Assembly (NCBI RefSeq): GCF_017963645.1
Contig: NZ_JAGMWN010000003.1
Location: forward strand, 372,001-436,000
From: Marivibrio halodurans
GTDB lineage: Bacteria; Pseudomonadota; Alphaproteobacteria; UBA8366; Aestuariispiraceae
Direction: 5' to 3'
Length of the DNA stretch: 64,000 bases
A program made the position numbers and the translations under genes. The notes below the pieces were generated by a model that worked only from the letters and a program-made list of their open reading frames with translations, ran no database searches and had not been told where the DNA came from. Below are positions 1 through 8,106 of this stretch, in pieces (the stretch's first letter is position 1; every line of letters begins with the position of its first letter).

Positions 1-1
1 C

Positions 2-604
2 GGCAAGGACCGCGCCTATAGCCGCGATCAGGCGCGAGAGCGCCCTTTCATCCGGGAGGCCGAGGAGAAGAGCCGGGAACGGTTCGTGGATAGCCTTATG
101 AAAAACAAAAGCACCAAATTGAAAGGTGGCACGGTGATAAACTACAACTATAGGGATCAGATCATGGACCTGAAAGACGGTGAAAGCCGCCAGATTTTGC
201 CGGACAAGCTGAAGGATGATTCCCGCCGGGCGGACTATTGGGAGGTCGAAGGAAAGACCTTGGGGCATGTTCTAGGGGGAGATATCGACGAGGCCCTGGC
301 CTTCGGATCGAACGAACTGACATCCAATCTCCAGGACGGCTTCACCGCGACGAGGAAGGGCGACACGATTACCGTTACCGGGGTGGTCAACCATGAGTGG
401 AGCGATCGCTATGATTTCGACGGGGAATCCTCCCCCGATCCGGTCATGAACAGCCTGCGCGACAGCGGCCGCGCCGCGGAGTTCGACAGCAGGGCCGCCT
501 GGGCGCAGAAGATGACGGTCCGGCTCAAGATCACCGACGGCGGGCTGACGCTCGATCCCAATTCCGTCGAATGGAGGGATCTGGAAAGCGAGGCCGGGCC
601 ATGA
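2..604 (+). CDS. C-terminal part of an unrecognised protein, cut by the left edge
   Basis: The frame is open to the window edge, so the true start lies upstream; 200 residues are visible. A GTG at 86 could start a 172-residue product but has no clear ribosome site. I do not recognise the family. The visible part is polar: a charged helical stretch of about 35 residues, then a segment with alternating hydrophobic residues (around GDTITVTGVVNHEW, then MTVRLKI) that looks beta-rich. No signal peptide or membrane segment is visible. Bases 101-180 are only about 41% G+C by hand count, well below the neighbours, which suggests acquired DNA. The stop overlaps the next start as ATGA (601-604), so the two are probably translated together. 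A polymorphic-toxin C-terminus is one possibility; nothing catalytic is visible to confirm it. Confidence 0.6.
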   Translation, partial: GKDRAYSRDQARERPFIREAEEKSRERFVDSLMKNKSTKLKGGTVINYNYRDQIMDLKDGESRQILPDKLKDDSRRADYWEVEGKTLGHVLGGDIDEALAFGSNELTSNLQDGFTATRKGDTITVTGVVNHEWSDRYDFDGESSPDPVMNSLRDSGRAAEFDSRAAWAQKMTVRLKITDGGLTLDPNSVEWRDLESEAGP

Positions 605-1173
605 GCCGCCTCGTCCTGATCCTGAAACGCCTCCTGGTCGCCGCCATTCTGGTCGCGCTGACCTATGTCCTTTACGAGCCGACATGGAGCGCCATGAAGT
701 GGATCGCCTGGAACTGGATCCGCGTTGATTTCGTCGCCACCTGTCGCGTCTTCGAATATGATCAAACCGACGATCCAAACGATTTCGAGTTCCTCGATGG
801 CCCCTATTCCGGGGAGTTCCTCCGGGAAGTCGTGGCCCAATGGCCCGAGACCTATCCGGATATCGACCTCGGCATCGACGATGACGGCACGCTTACCGTG
901 CCGTTGGGCTTCTACCTGCCCGTCGATCCCTATTGGTCCAAATTCGGCGGCAATCCGGAAATGGAAGAGCGCGGCTTTAGCATTTCCGCCGGCGCCGCCT
1001 ATCAAATCTTTCAGCGCCGCCTGGCCGAAGGGATCGATATGGCTCCCTACAAGCAGTACGAGGAACGCGTCGAAAGATGGCAGAAGGAGGATCAACCGCG
1101 CAAGCTGTACGCCCCGGTCTGCGGCTTCATGGATGAACTGGCCCGCAAGGACGGGTCCCTGGCGCGCCCTTAG
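601..1173 (+). CDS. Small membrane-anchored protein of unknown function
   Basis: 190 residues. The ATG at 601 overlaps the previous stop (ATGA), which decides the start over an in-frame ATG at 571 inside the upstream gene. The N-terminus (LVLILKRLLVAAILVALTYV) is one hydrophobic helix that would anchor the protein in the inner membrane; the rest is soluble, acidic and rich in Trp, Tyr and Pro, with two cysteines (in VATCRVF and APVCGF) that could form a disulfide if periplasmic. The family is not recognised. Its size, membrane anchor and coupling to an odd, AT-richer partner would fit an immunity or accessory protein, but that is inference from context only. Confidence 0.6.
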   Translation: MSRLVLILKRLLVAAILVALTYVLYEPTWSAMKWIAWNWIRVDFVATCRVFEYDQTDDPNDFEFLDGPYSGEFLREVVAQWPETYPDIDLGIDDDGTLTVPLGFYLPVDPYWSKFGGNPEMEERGFSISAGAAYQIFQRRLAEGIDMAPYKQYEERVERWQKEDQPRKLYAPVCGFMDELARKDGSLARP

Positions 1174-1382
1174 CTTGGCCGGGTACGCGGACGGTCCCTT
1201 TCCGCCCCCAGCCGATATCGCCAATGAAAGGCGCGGCAAGGCACCGCCCCCGCCCTATGCTCCACCCCGATGGCTGGCTTTGCCAAGTGGAAGCCCCGGC
1301 GGCATACTCGCCGATAGTCGAAGAAGCGATCGGAACGCCTTATGGCGTGATCGACGCCACGGGCCTAGGGAGTAACGACGTC

Positions 1383-3278
1383 ATGGGCAAATTGGATGAG
1401 GTCTATCGCCGCTCGATGGAGGATCCGGACGGATTCTGGGCCGAGCAGGCGGAGGCGATCGATTGGGACCGCAAATGGGACAAGGTGCGCGACGATAGCG
1501 GCGCCCCCCATTTCTATCGCTGGTTCACGGGCGGTAAGCTCAACACCTGCCATAACTGCCTGGACCGGCATGTCGCGGCCGGTCGCGGCGACCAGACCGC
1601 CATCATCCATGATAGCCCGATCACCGGCACAAAGCGCAGCCTGACCTATGCCCAAATGCTGGACCGCACGGCACGCGCCGCCGGCATGCTGAAGGCGATG
1701 GGCGTCGGCCTGGGCGACCGCGTCATCATCTATATGCCGGTCATTCCGGAAGCCGCGATCGCGATGCTGGCCTGCGCGCGCATCGGGGCGGTGCATTCGG
1801 TGGTGTTCGGCGGCTTCGCGGCCAATGAGTTGGCCAAGCGGATCGACGATTCCGGCGCTGTCGCCATCCTGAGCGCGAGTTGCGGGCTGGAACCCGGCCG
1901 CACCATCGAATACCAGCCGATCGTGGAGAAGGCGTTGACCCTCTCCAAGGGCACGGTGAAATCGATCGCCGTCGTCGCGCGCGATCAGGCCCCCTGGACG
2001 TTGAAGGAAGGCCGCGACGTCGACTGGACCCAGGCATTGGAGGCCGCGACACCCACCGAATGCGTTTCGGTCGAGGCGACGGACCCGCTCTATATCCTCT
2101 ACACCTCCGGCACCACGGGCATGCCGAAGGGCGTGGTCCGCGACAATGGCGGGCACGCGGTCGCGCTGAAATTCTCGATGAAGGCGGTCTACGATATCGA
2201 ACCGGGGGAGGTGTTCTGGACCGCCTCCGACGTCGGTTGGGCGGTCGGCCACAGCTACACCGTCTACGGTCCCCTCCTGCATGGCGCCACCAGCCTGATG
2301 TTCGAGGGTAAGCCGGTCGGCACGCCCGATGCCGGCGTCTTCTGGCGCGTGATCGAGGAGCATGGCGTCGTCACCCTCTTCACCGCGCCGACGGCCTTCC
2401 GCGCCATCAAGAAGGAGGACCCGAAGGGCGACTTCATCGGGAAATACGATATCTCCACCCTGCGCGCGCTGTTCCTGGCGGGGGAGCGATGCGACCCCGA
2501 CACCCTGCATTGGGCGGAGGACATGCTGGGCGTGCCGGTGATCGATCACTGGTGGCAGACGGAAAGCGGCTGGCCGATGGCCGCCAACCCGTTGGGTATC
2601 GAGAAGCTGCCGGTCAAGGCGGGCTCGCCCACGCGGCCGGTGCCGGGCTATGACGTGCGCATCCTCGATTCACGATTGAACGAGATGCCACGTGGCGAGA
2701 TGGGGGCGATCTGCGTCAAGCTGCCGATGCCGCCTTCCTGCCTGCCGACACTGTGGCAGGCGGACGACCGCTTCATCTCCTCCTATCTGGTCGACTATCC
2801 CGGATATTATAAGACCGGCGACGCCGGCTATATGGACGAGGACGGCTATATCTATGTCATGGGCCGCACGGACGACGTCATCAACGTCGCCGGTCACCGG
2901 CTTTCGACCGGCGCCATGGAGGAAATCCTGGCCGCCCATCCGGATGTCGCGGAATGCGCCGTCGTGGGCGTGGCCGACCCGTTGAAGGGGCAACTCCCCC
3001 TCGGCCTATTGGTGCTGAAGGCCGGCGTCGACCGCCCCGACGCAGAGATCGCCGCCGAGGTCGTGAAGGCCGTGCGCGACGAGATCGGCGCCGTCGCCGC
3101 CTTCAAGACCGCCATCGTGGTCAAGCGGCTGCCCAAGACCCGGTCCGGCAAGATCCTCCGCCGTTCCATCGCCGGGCTGGCGGAAGGCCAGGCGGTCGAG
3201 CCGCCGGCGACGATCGACGACCCCCTGATCCTGGACGAGATCAAGGATGTGATGGCGGGGTCCGGAGTCCGGAAATAG
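1383..3278 (+). CDS. prpE: Propionyl-CoA synthetase (AMP-forming acyl-CoA synthetase)
   Basis: 631 residues. Activates propionate (or a related short acid) to its CoA thioester through an acyl-adenylate. The adenylate-forming signature YTSGTTGMPKGVVRDNGGH lies near residues 240-258; the RDNGGH ending is characteristic of PrpE rather than acetyl-CoA synthetase. HSVVFGGF and the C-terminal KTRSGKILRR, holding the adenylation lysine near residue 590, are intact. I chose ATG 1383 because the protein then begins like other PrpE proteins (DEVYRRSMEDPDGFWAEQA) and GGGAG lies about ten bases upstream; the longer frame from 1224 adds 53 unconserved residues. There are no methylcitrate-cycle genes beside it, so it probably acts alone, feeding propionyl-CoA to a pathway encoded elsewhere. 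Confidence 0.93.
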   Translation: MGKLDEVYRRSMEDPDGFWAEQAEAIDWDRKWDKVRDDSGAPHFYRWFTGGKLNTCHNCLDRHVAAGRGDQTAIIHDSPITGTKRSLTYAQMLDRTARAAGMLKAMGVGLGDRVIIYMPVIPEAAIAMLACARIGAVHSVVFGGFAANELAKRIDDSGAVAILSASCGLEPGRTIEYQPIVEKALTLSKGTVKSIAVVARDQAPWTLKEGRDVDWTQALEAATPTECVSVEATDPLYILYTSGTTGMPKGVVRDNGGHAVALKFSMKAVYDIEPGEVFWTASDVGWAVGHSYTVYGPLLHGATSLMFEGKPVGTPDAGVFWRVIEEHGVVTLFTAPTAFRAIKKEDPKGDFIGKYDISTLRALFLAGERCDPDTLHWAEDMLGVPVIDHWWQTESGWPMAANPLGIEKLPVKAGSPTRPVPGYDVRILDSRLNEMPRGEMGAICVKLPMPPSCLPTLWQADDRFISSYLVDYPGYYKTGDAGYMDEDGYIYVMGRTDDVINVAGHRLSTGAMEEILAAHPDVAECAVVGVADPLKGQLPLGLLVLKAGVDRPDAEIAAEVVKAVRDEIGAVAAFKTAIVVKRLPKTRSGKILRRSIAGLAEGQAVEPPATIDDPLILDEIKDVMAGSGVRK

Positions 3279-3318
3279 AGGCGTCGAAAGGGGACGCGTT
3301 TCCATGGTTCCGCCGGGT

Positions 3319-3377
3319 GGCGGGCGGGCGGCATGATCTGGCGGGCGGGCGGCATGAATGGCGGGCGGGTGGCGCGA
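3319..3377 (+). repeat. Short tandem G+C-rich repeat, three copies
   Basis: GGCGGGCGGGCGGCATGA occurs at 3319-3336 and again at 3340-3357, followed by a degenerate third copy at 3360-3377 (GGCGGGCGGGTGGCGCGA). The period is 20-21 bp. It lies between prpE and prmA in non-coding sequence. The G-runs could fold into a G-rich structure; function unknown. Confidence 0.75.
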
Positions 3378-3465
3378 TCGCGTGGCCTGTCCTTGCCGGG
3401 GCGGCTCGTGTATGGCTTGCCACGGAATAGGAACCGCGCGGCCGCATCCCAGGAAAGACACGCCC

Positions 3466-4362
3466 ATGCCCCAGATATGGAAGACCGAATTGCCCCTGCC
3501 GGACGAGGCGACGGCCGAAGCCTTCGGGGCGGCCGTGGACGGCCTCGTGCTGGGACACGCGGCCTTCGAGATACCGGACGGCGCCGGTCCTGGCGGCAAT
3601 CCGGGCAGCGCCAAGCGCTGGTCCCTGGAGTTCTATACGGACGGTATGCCCGATTGGGGTTTCCTGGGTCCGCGCATTGCCCTGGCCGCGGCCGAATGCG
3701 GCATCAAGGAACCCAAGCCGCACGCCGCCCCCCTGCCCGAGGTCGATTGGGTCGCGGAGAACCAGAAGAGCTTTCCCCCGATCCGTGCCGGGCGTTTCCA
3801 CGTCCGCCAGGAGTTCTCCACCGACCGACCGCCGGCGGGCACGGTGGAATTGATCGTCAATGCCGGCACCGCCTTCGGCACCGGCACGCATGCGACCACG
3901 CGCGGATGCCTTCTGATGCTGGATGCGTTGTTGAAACGCTCCCGGCCGGTGAACGCCCTCGACCTCGGCTGTGGGACGGGCATCCTGGCGATGGGTTTGG
4001 CATGGGTTACCCGACGCCCCGTCGCGGCGAGCGACATCGACCCCGAAGCCGTGCGCGTCGCGGCGGAGAACGCACGGCTCAACCGCCTCGGCGCCTATCT
4101 GCGTCCGGTGACGGCGCCCGGGTTGCGGCATCCGGTCCTTTCCCGGCGCGCACCCTATGACCTGATCATCGCGAATATCCTGGCGCGGCCGCTGGTCACC
4201 CTCGCGCCGTCGATCACGCGGGCGACGGACGGACCGGTCATGCTTTCCGGCCTGTTGGTGGAACAGGAGCCGATGGTGCTGAACGCCTATCGCGCCCAGG
4301 GCCTGAGCCTGCGCGACAGGCGTCGGATCGACGGCTGGTCGACCCTGCTGCTCGATCGATAG
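3466..4362 (+). CDS. prmA: Ribosomal protein L11 methyltransferase
   Basis: 298 residues. A cytoplasmic SAM-dependent enzyme that trimethylates ribosomal protein L11. The SAM-binding loop LDLGCGTGILAMGLAW and the family motif GTAFGTGTHATTRGCL just before it are complete, and the downstream IIANILARPLVTLAP is the usual PrmA catalytic segment. ATG 3466 is preferred because AGGAAAG lies about nine bases upstream and the protein then starts like the family (MPQIWKTELPLP); an earlier in-frame start at 3358 lies within the tandem repeat region. Length matches the family (about 290-300). It is followed by a strong hairpin, so transcription may stop there. Confidence 0.93.
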   Translation: MPQIWKTELPLPDEATAEAFGAAVDGLVLGHAAFEIPDGAGPGGNPGSAKRWSLEFYTDGMPDWGFLGPRIALAAAECGIKEPKPHAAPLPEVDWVAENQKSFPPIRAGRFHVRQEFSTDRPPAGTVELIVNAGTAFGTGTHATTRGCLLMLDALLKRSRPVNALDLGCGTGILAMGLAWVTRRPVAASDIDPEAVRVAAENARLNRLGAYLRPVTAPGLRHPVLSRRAPYDLIIANILARPLVTLAPSITRATDGPVMLSGLLVEQEPMVLNAYRAQGLSLRDRRRIDGWSTLLLDR

Positions 4363-4687
4363 AGCCCAAAACGCGAAGCGGCCGACCCGGGGGGTGGGTC
4401 GGCCGCCGGCCCGTTGTCACGGGCGGCGGAGAAAGAGGATCGCACGGTCTCCGTGCGCTCCAATCGCGTCTCCGCATCGCGTTCGGATCGCCGCCGCCAT
4501 CGGGGGAGGAGGGGGAGGTGGCGGCGCCGATCCCTTGTCACCCCATATGTTCACGCCATGGCCCGGCTGCGACGGCACCTTTTGCATGCCCCCCATGTCC
4601 ATTTCGCATGGCCACGCGCCTCTCCTTGCCAAGCACGCAAGGCGCGCTTAACTCTCTCTCACCATGATCAGAGGGAGTGATACCGGC
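4363..4687. other. Intergenic gap, prmA to pepP
   Basis: 325 bases without a supported gene. It holds the hairpin at 4379-4405 and a G-rich run (GGGGGAGGAGGGGGAGGTGG near 4502-4520). No convincing promoter was found. The pepP ribosome site GAGGGAG begins at 4671. Confidence 0.6.
4379..4405 (+). terminator. GC-rich hairpin after prmA
   Basis: CGGCCGACCC (4379-4388) pairs perfectly with GGGTCGGCCG (4396-4405) around a seven-base loop. It starts 17 bases after the prmA stop, a typical place for a terminator, but there is no T-run behind it, so it is either a weak intrinsic terminator or an mRNA 3' end stabiliser. Confidence 0.5.
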
Positions 4688-6547
4688 ATGCCCGGCCCCG
4701 ACGCGACGATCCTTCCGCAAGAGTCCGCGATGTCGGACGGCCTTGGCGTCATGCCGGCACCGGCGGAGCGCTTGACGCACCTGCGCGAGGAATTGCGCGC
4801 ACGGCGCCTCGACGGTTTTCTCGCCCCGCGCACCGACGCCTTCATGGGCGAATACATGCCCGCCTGCGCCGAGCGGGTTCAGTGGCTGACCGGCTTCGCG
4901 GGCTCCGCCGGCTTTGTCGGGGTGGCGATGGAAAGCGCCGCGATCTTCGTCGACGGGCGCTACACGCTGCAGGTTCGCGACCAGGTGGATGTCGAGGCCT
5001 TCGTGCCACGTTCCATCGCCGACGAACCGCCGACCGCCTGGATCGCGGAGAGCTTCGAGGCCGGCGCGCGCATCGGCTACGACCCGTGGCTGCACACCCG
5101 CGCGGGCCTGAAACGCCTTGCCGACGCGGCGGCGGAGATCGGCGCCGAGCTCATCGCCCTGGACGACAATCCGATCGACGCGGTCTGGACCAACCGCCCC
5201 GCCTTTCCGGATGCGCCGGTCCACGCGCACGGCCTTGAATTCGCGGGAGAGAGCTCGGAGGATAAGCGGCTGCGCCTGGGCGCGGACCTCGCCCGCCGAA
5301 ACATCGACGCCGCCGTCGTCACGGCGAGCGACAGCGTCGCCTGGCTGCTGAATATCCGGGGCGCGGACGTGCCGAACTGCCCATTGGCGCTCAGCTACGT
5401 CATTCTCGCCTCCGACGGGACGGTCGATTGGTTCATCGATCCCGCGAAGGTCGATGAAACGGTGCGGGAGGCGCTCGGCGACGCCGTCGCGATCCGCCCG
5501 CTGGCGGAATTCGCCGGCGCGCTGGAGGCGCTCGGCACGGACGGCGCGCGCATCCAGGCCGACCCGACCGGCAGCCCGGTCGCCGTCTTCGACCGCCTGA
5601 TGGCGGGCGGTGCCGAGATCGCCGAACGGGCCGACCCCTGCCTCCTGCCGAAGGCCCGGAAGAACGAAATCGAGGTCGAGGGCGCGCGCATCGCCCATCG
5701 GCGCGACGGCGCCGCGCTCGCCGCCTTCCTGCATTGGCTGGACGAAACCGCCCCGGGCGGAACGATCACCGAACTCGATGCGATCGAGAAGCTCCATGAC
5801 CTGCGCACGCGGGGAGAAAGATTCCACGGCCCCAGCTTCGATACCATCGCGGGCTATGGCGGCAACGGCGCCATCGTCCACTACCGGGCGAGCGAGGAAA
5901 CAAACCGGCGGATCGAACCGGGCAGCCTGCTGCTGGTCGATTCCGGCGGCCAATATGACGAGGGCACGACCGACGTCACCCGCACCATCGCGATCGGCAT
6001 GCCGAGCGACGAGATGAGCAAGCGCTTCACCCAGGTCCTGAAGGGGCATATCGCGATCGCGACCGCCCGCTTCCCCACGGGAGTAACGGGCAGTCAACTC
6101 GACCCCTTCGCGCGCGCCGCGCTATGGGCGGACGGGGTCGATTACGACCACGGCACGGGCCATGGCGTCGGCAGTTTCCTCAATGTCCATGAAGGACCGC
6201 AGCGCATCTCCAAGGGCCACAGCACCACGGCGTTGGAGATGGGGATGATCGTTTCGAACGAACCCGGCTATTACAAGACCGACGGGTTCGGCATCCGGAT
6301 CGAGAATCTGGTGGTCGTCTACCCCGTCATCGATATCCCGGCGGACGCGGAGAAGGACCTGCTCGGTTTCGAGACGCTGACGCTCGCCCCGATCGACCGG
6401 CGCCTGATCGATCCAGCCTTGTTGAGCGCGGCCGAGCGCCAATGGCTCGACGATTATCACGCCCGCGTGCTGGAGGAGATCCGCCCGATGGTGGAGGACC
6501 CGGTGCGCGATTGGCTGGAACGGGCCTGCGCGCCGCTCGACGCCTGA
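4688..6547 (+). CDS. pepP: Xaa-Pro aminopeptidase (aminopeptidase P, M24 family)
   Basis: 619 residues. Removes an N-terminal residue next to proline; cytoplasmic, two-metal enzyme. It has the long three-domain form: two creatinase-like N-terminal domains (to about residue 320) and the pita-bread catalytic domain. Metal ligands are visible in VDSGGQYDEGTTDVTRT (two Asp, near 418 and 429), DHGTGHGVGSF (His near 492), NEPGYY (Glu) and GIRIENLVV (Glu). The ATG at 4688 is chosen over 4664 because GAGGGA at 4671-4676 is correctly spaced only for 4688. A second M24-fold protein lies at 36665 but belongs to another subfamily. Confidence 0.92.
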   Translation: MPGPDATILPQESAMSDGLGVMPAPAERLTHLREELRARRLDGFLAPRTDAFMGEYMPACAERVQWLTGFAGSAGFVGVAMESAAIFVDGRYTLQVRDQVDVEAFVPRSIADEPPTAWIAESFEAGARIGYDPWLHTRAGLKRLADAAAEIGAELIALDDNPIDAVWTNRPAFPDAPVHAHGLEFAGESSEDKRLRLGADLARRNIDAAVVTASDSVAWLLNIRGADVPNCPLALSYVILASDGTVDWFIDPAKVDETVREALGDAVAIRPLAEFAGALEALGTDGARIQADPTGSPVAVFDRLMAGGAEIAERADPCLLPKARKNEIEVEGARIAHRRDGAALAAFLHWLDETAPGGTITELDAIEKLHDLRTRGERFHGPSFDTIAGYGGNGAIVHYRASEETNRRIEPGSLLLVDSGGQYDEGTTDVTRTIAIGMPSDEMSKRFTQVLKGHIAIATARFPTGVTGSQLDPFARAALWADGVDYDHGTGHGVGSFLNVHEGPQRISKGHSTTALEMGMIVSNEPGYYKTDGFGIRIENLVVVYPVIDIPADAEKDLLGFETLTLAPIDRRLIDPALLSAAERQWLDDYHARVLEEIRPMVEDPVRDWLERACAPLDA

Positions 6548-6593
6548 GCGGGCGCCCTCCCGATCCCTTGCAAGCTTTCGCCCGATCGGGCAA

Positions 6594-6627
6594 GAAACGC
6601 CCTCATCCACGCATGAGAGGGCGTTTC
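6594..6627 (+). terminator. Hairpin between pepP and cysS
   Basis: GAAACGCCCTC (6594-6604) pairs with GAGGGCGTTTC (6617-6627) around a 12-base loop, followed by only one short pyrimidine stretch. It probably ends pepP transcription. The right arm contains the only GAGGG near the cysS start (14 bases upstream), so folding could also limit cysS translation; that second role is speculative. Confidence 0.5.
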
Positions 6628-6634
6628 GATCCCC

Positions 6635-7990
6635 ATGAGCCTCCGGATTCACGATACAGCCACCCGCCGCAAGGCGACGTTCGAACCCCGCGACCCGAAC
6701 GATGTGCGGATGTATGTCTGTGGACCGACGGTCTATGATCGGATTCACATCGGCAATGCGCGCCCACTGATCGTCTTCGACGTGCTCTATCGCCTGTTGC
6801 GAACGCTTTATCCGTCCGTGCGCTATGTCCGGAACATCACGGACATCGACGACAAGATCAACAACCGCGCGGCCGAGCGCGGGATCGAGATCGGCACGCT
6901 GACGGCGGAGACCATCGCGCAATTCCATGAGGATGTCGGCGAACTGGGCTGCCTGCCGCCGGATGTCGAATCCCGCGCGACCGAAACCATTCCGGAGATC
7001 ATCGCGCTGATCGAACGGCTGATCGCGAACGGTCACGCCTATGCGCTCGACGACGGGCATGTGCTGTTCCATGTGCCGAGTTGGGAGGGGTACGGCCGCT
7101 TCGCCAACAAGGACCGGGAGGAGCAGGTCGCCGGCGCGCGCGTCGATGTCGCGAGCTATAAGCGCGACCCGGCCGACTTCGTCCTGTGGAAACCGTCCGA
7201 CGACACGCAGCCCGGCTGGGAGAGCCCCTGGGGACCGCCGGGACGCACGCGCGGCCGGCCGGGATGGCACATCGAATGCTCCGCCATGTCGGAGAAACAT
7301 CTGGGTCCGGATTTCGATATCCATGGCGGCGGGCTCGACCTCGTCTTCCCGCATCACCAGAACGAGATCGCGCAAAGCTGCTGCGCCCATCCGGAGGGCG
7401 AGCGCGAGGGGCGCTTCGCCAAATACTGGATGCACAACGGCTATGTGATGAGCGAGGGCGAGAAGATGTCCAAGTCGTTGGGCAACTTCTACACCGTGCG
7501 CGAGCTGCTGGACGAGTTTCCGGGCGAGGTGCTGCGGCTCGTCATCCTGAAGACGCACTATCGCTCGCCGCTCGACTTCTCCAAGGAAAAATGCCGGGAG
7601 GCGAAGGCGGAACTGGACGGTTTCTATCGTCGGATTGGCAGGGCGACACCGGATAGTTCGGGCGAAGCTCCAGCGGCAGTACGCGAGGCGCTGCTCGACG
7701 ACCTCAACACGCCGAAGGCCATCGCGGCCCTGCATGAATGCGACGATCCGGCGGCCTTCGCGGCGGGCGCGACACTGCTCGGCCTGCTGCAAAAGGACGC
7801 GGAAAGCTGGTTCAAGGGCGGTACCGACGGCCCCGAGGCCGAGGAGGTCGAACGGCTGATCGAGGAGCGCAAGGCGGCGAAGAAATCCAAGGATTTCGCC
7901 GCCGCCGACCGCATTCGCGACGATCTGGCCGCGCGCGGCGTGGTGCTGGAGGACAAGCCCGGCGGCATCACCGAATGGCGGCGCGGATAG
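6635..7990 (+). CDS. cysS: Cysteinyl-tRNA synthetase
   Basis: 451 residues, a standard class I cysteinyl-tRNA synthetase charging tRNA-Cys in the cytoplasm. The HIGH-type motif is HIGN at residues 38-41, preceded by the zinc-binding Cys29 in YVCGPTVYD. The KMSKSLGN loop lies near 277-284, and WHIECSAMS supplies another zinc Cys near 215. The C-terminal region (VERLIEERKAAKKSKDFAAADRIRDDL, split here at residues near 412-438) matches the family's anticodon-stem helix bundle. The start ATG follows the hairpin at 6594-6627 with only a distant GAGGG. It is followed by cimA after 116 bases on the same strand. Confidence 0.96.
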   Translation: MSLRIHDTATRRKATFEPRDPNDVRMYVCGPTVYDRIHIGNARPLIVFDVLYRLLRTLYPSVRYVRNITDIDDKINNRAAERGIEIGTLTAETIAQFHEDVGELGCLPPDVESRATETIPEIIALIERLIANGHAYALDDGHVLFHVPSWEGYGRFANKDREEQVAGARVDVASYKRDPADFVLWKPSDDTQPGWESPWGPPGRTRGRPGWHIECSAMSEKHLGPDFDIHGGGLDLVFPHHQNEIAQSCCAHPEGEREGRFAKYWMHNGYVMSEGEKMSKSLGNFYTVRELLDEFPGEVLRLVILKTHYRSPLDFSKEKCREAKAELDGFYRRIGRATPDSSGEAPAAVREALLDDLNTPKAIAALHECDDPAAFAAGATLLGLLQKDAESWFKGGTDGPEAEEVERLIEERKAAKKSKDFAAADRIRDDLAARGVVLEDKPGGITEWRRG

Positions 7991-8106
7991 TACGGGCGTT
8001 GTTGCCCACCGCCCGGCCAACCCCTAAGGATGACGGGCCAACATCCCGCCCCGCCCCTTCCCGGCAATGATCATGGGCGGAAAAACGAGTCCGAGAGAAT
8101 AGTCCG

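Noticed and set aside
4538-6097. 519-codon open frame antisense to pepP
   Set aside because: Shadow of a GC-rich gene; the + strand frame encodes a complete aminopeptidase P with all metal ligands.
6122-8020. 632-codon open frame antisense to cysS
   Set aside because: It lies wholly over pepP and cysS, has no ribosome site, and its composition is that of reverse-complemented codons.
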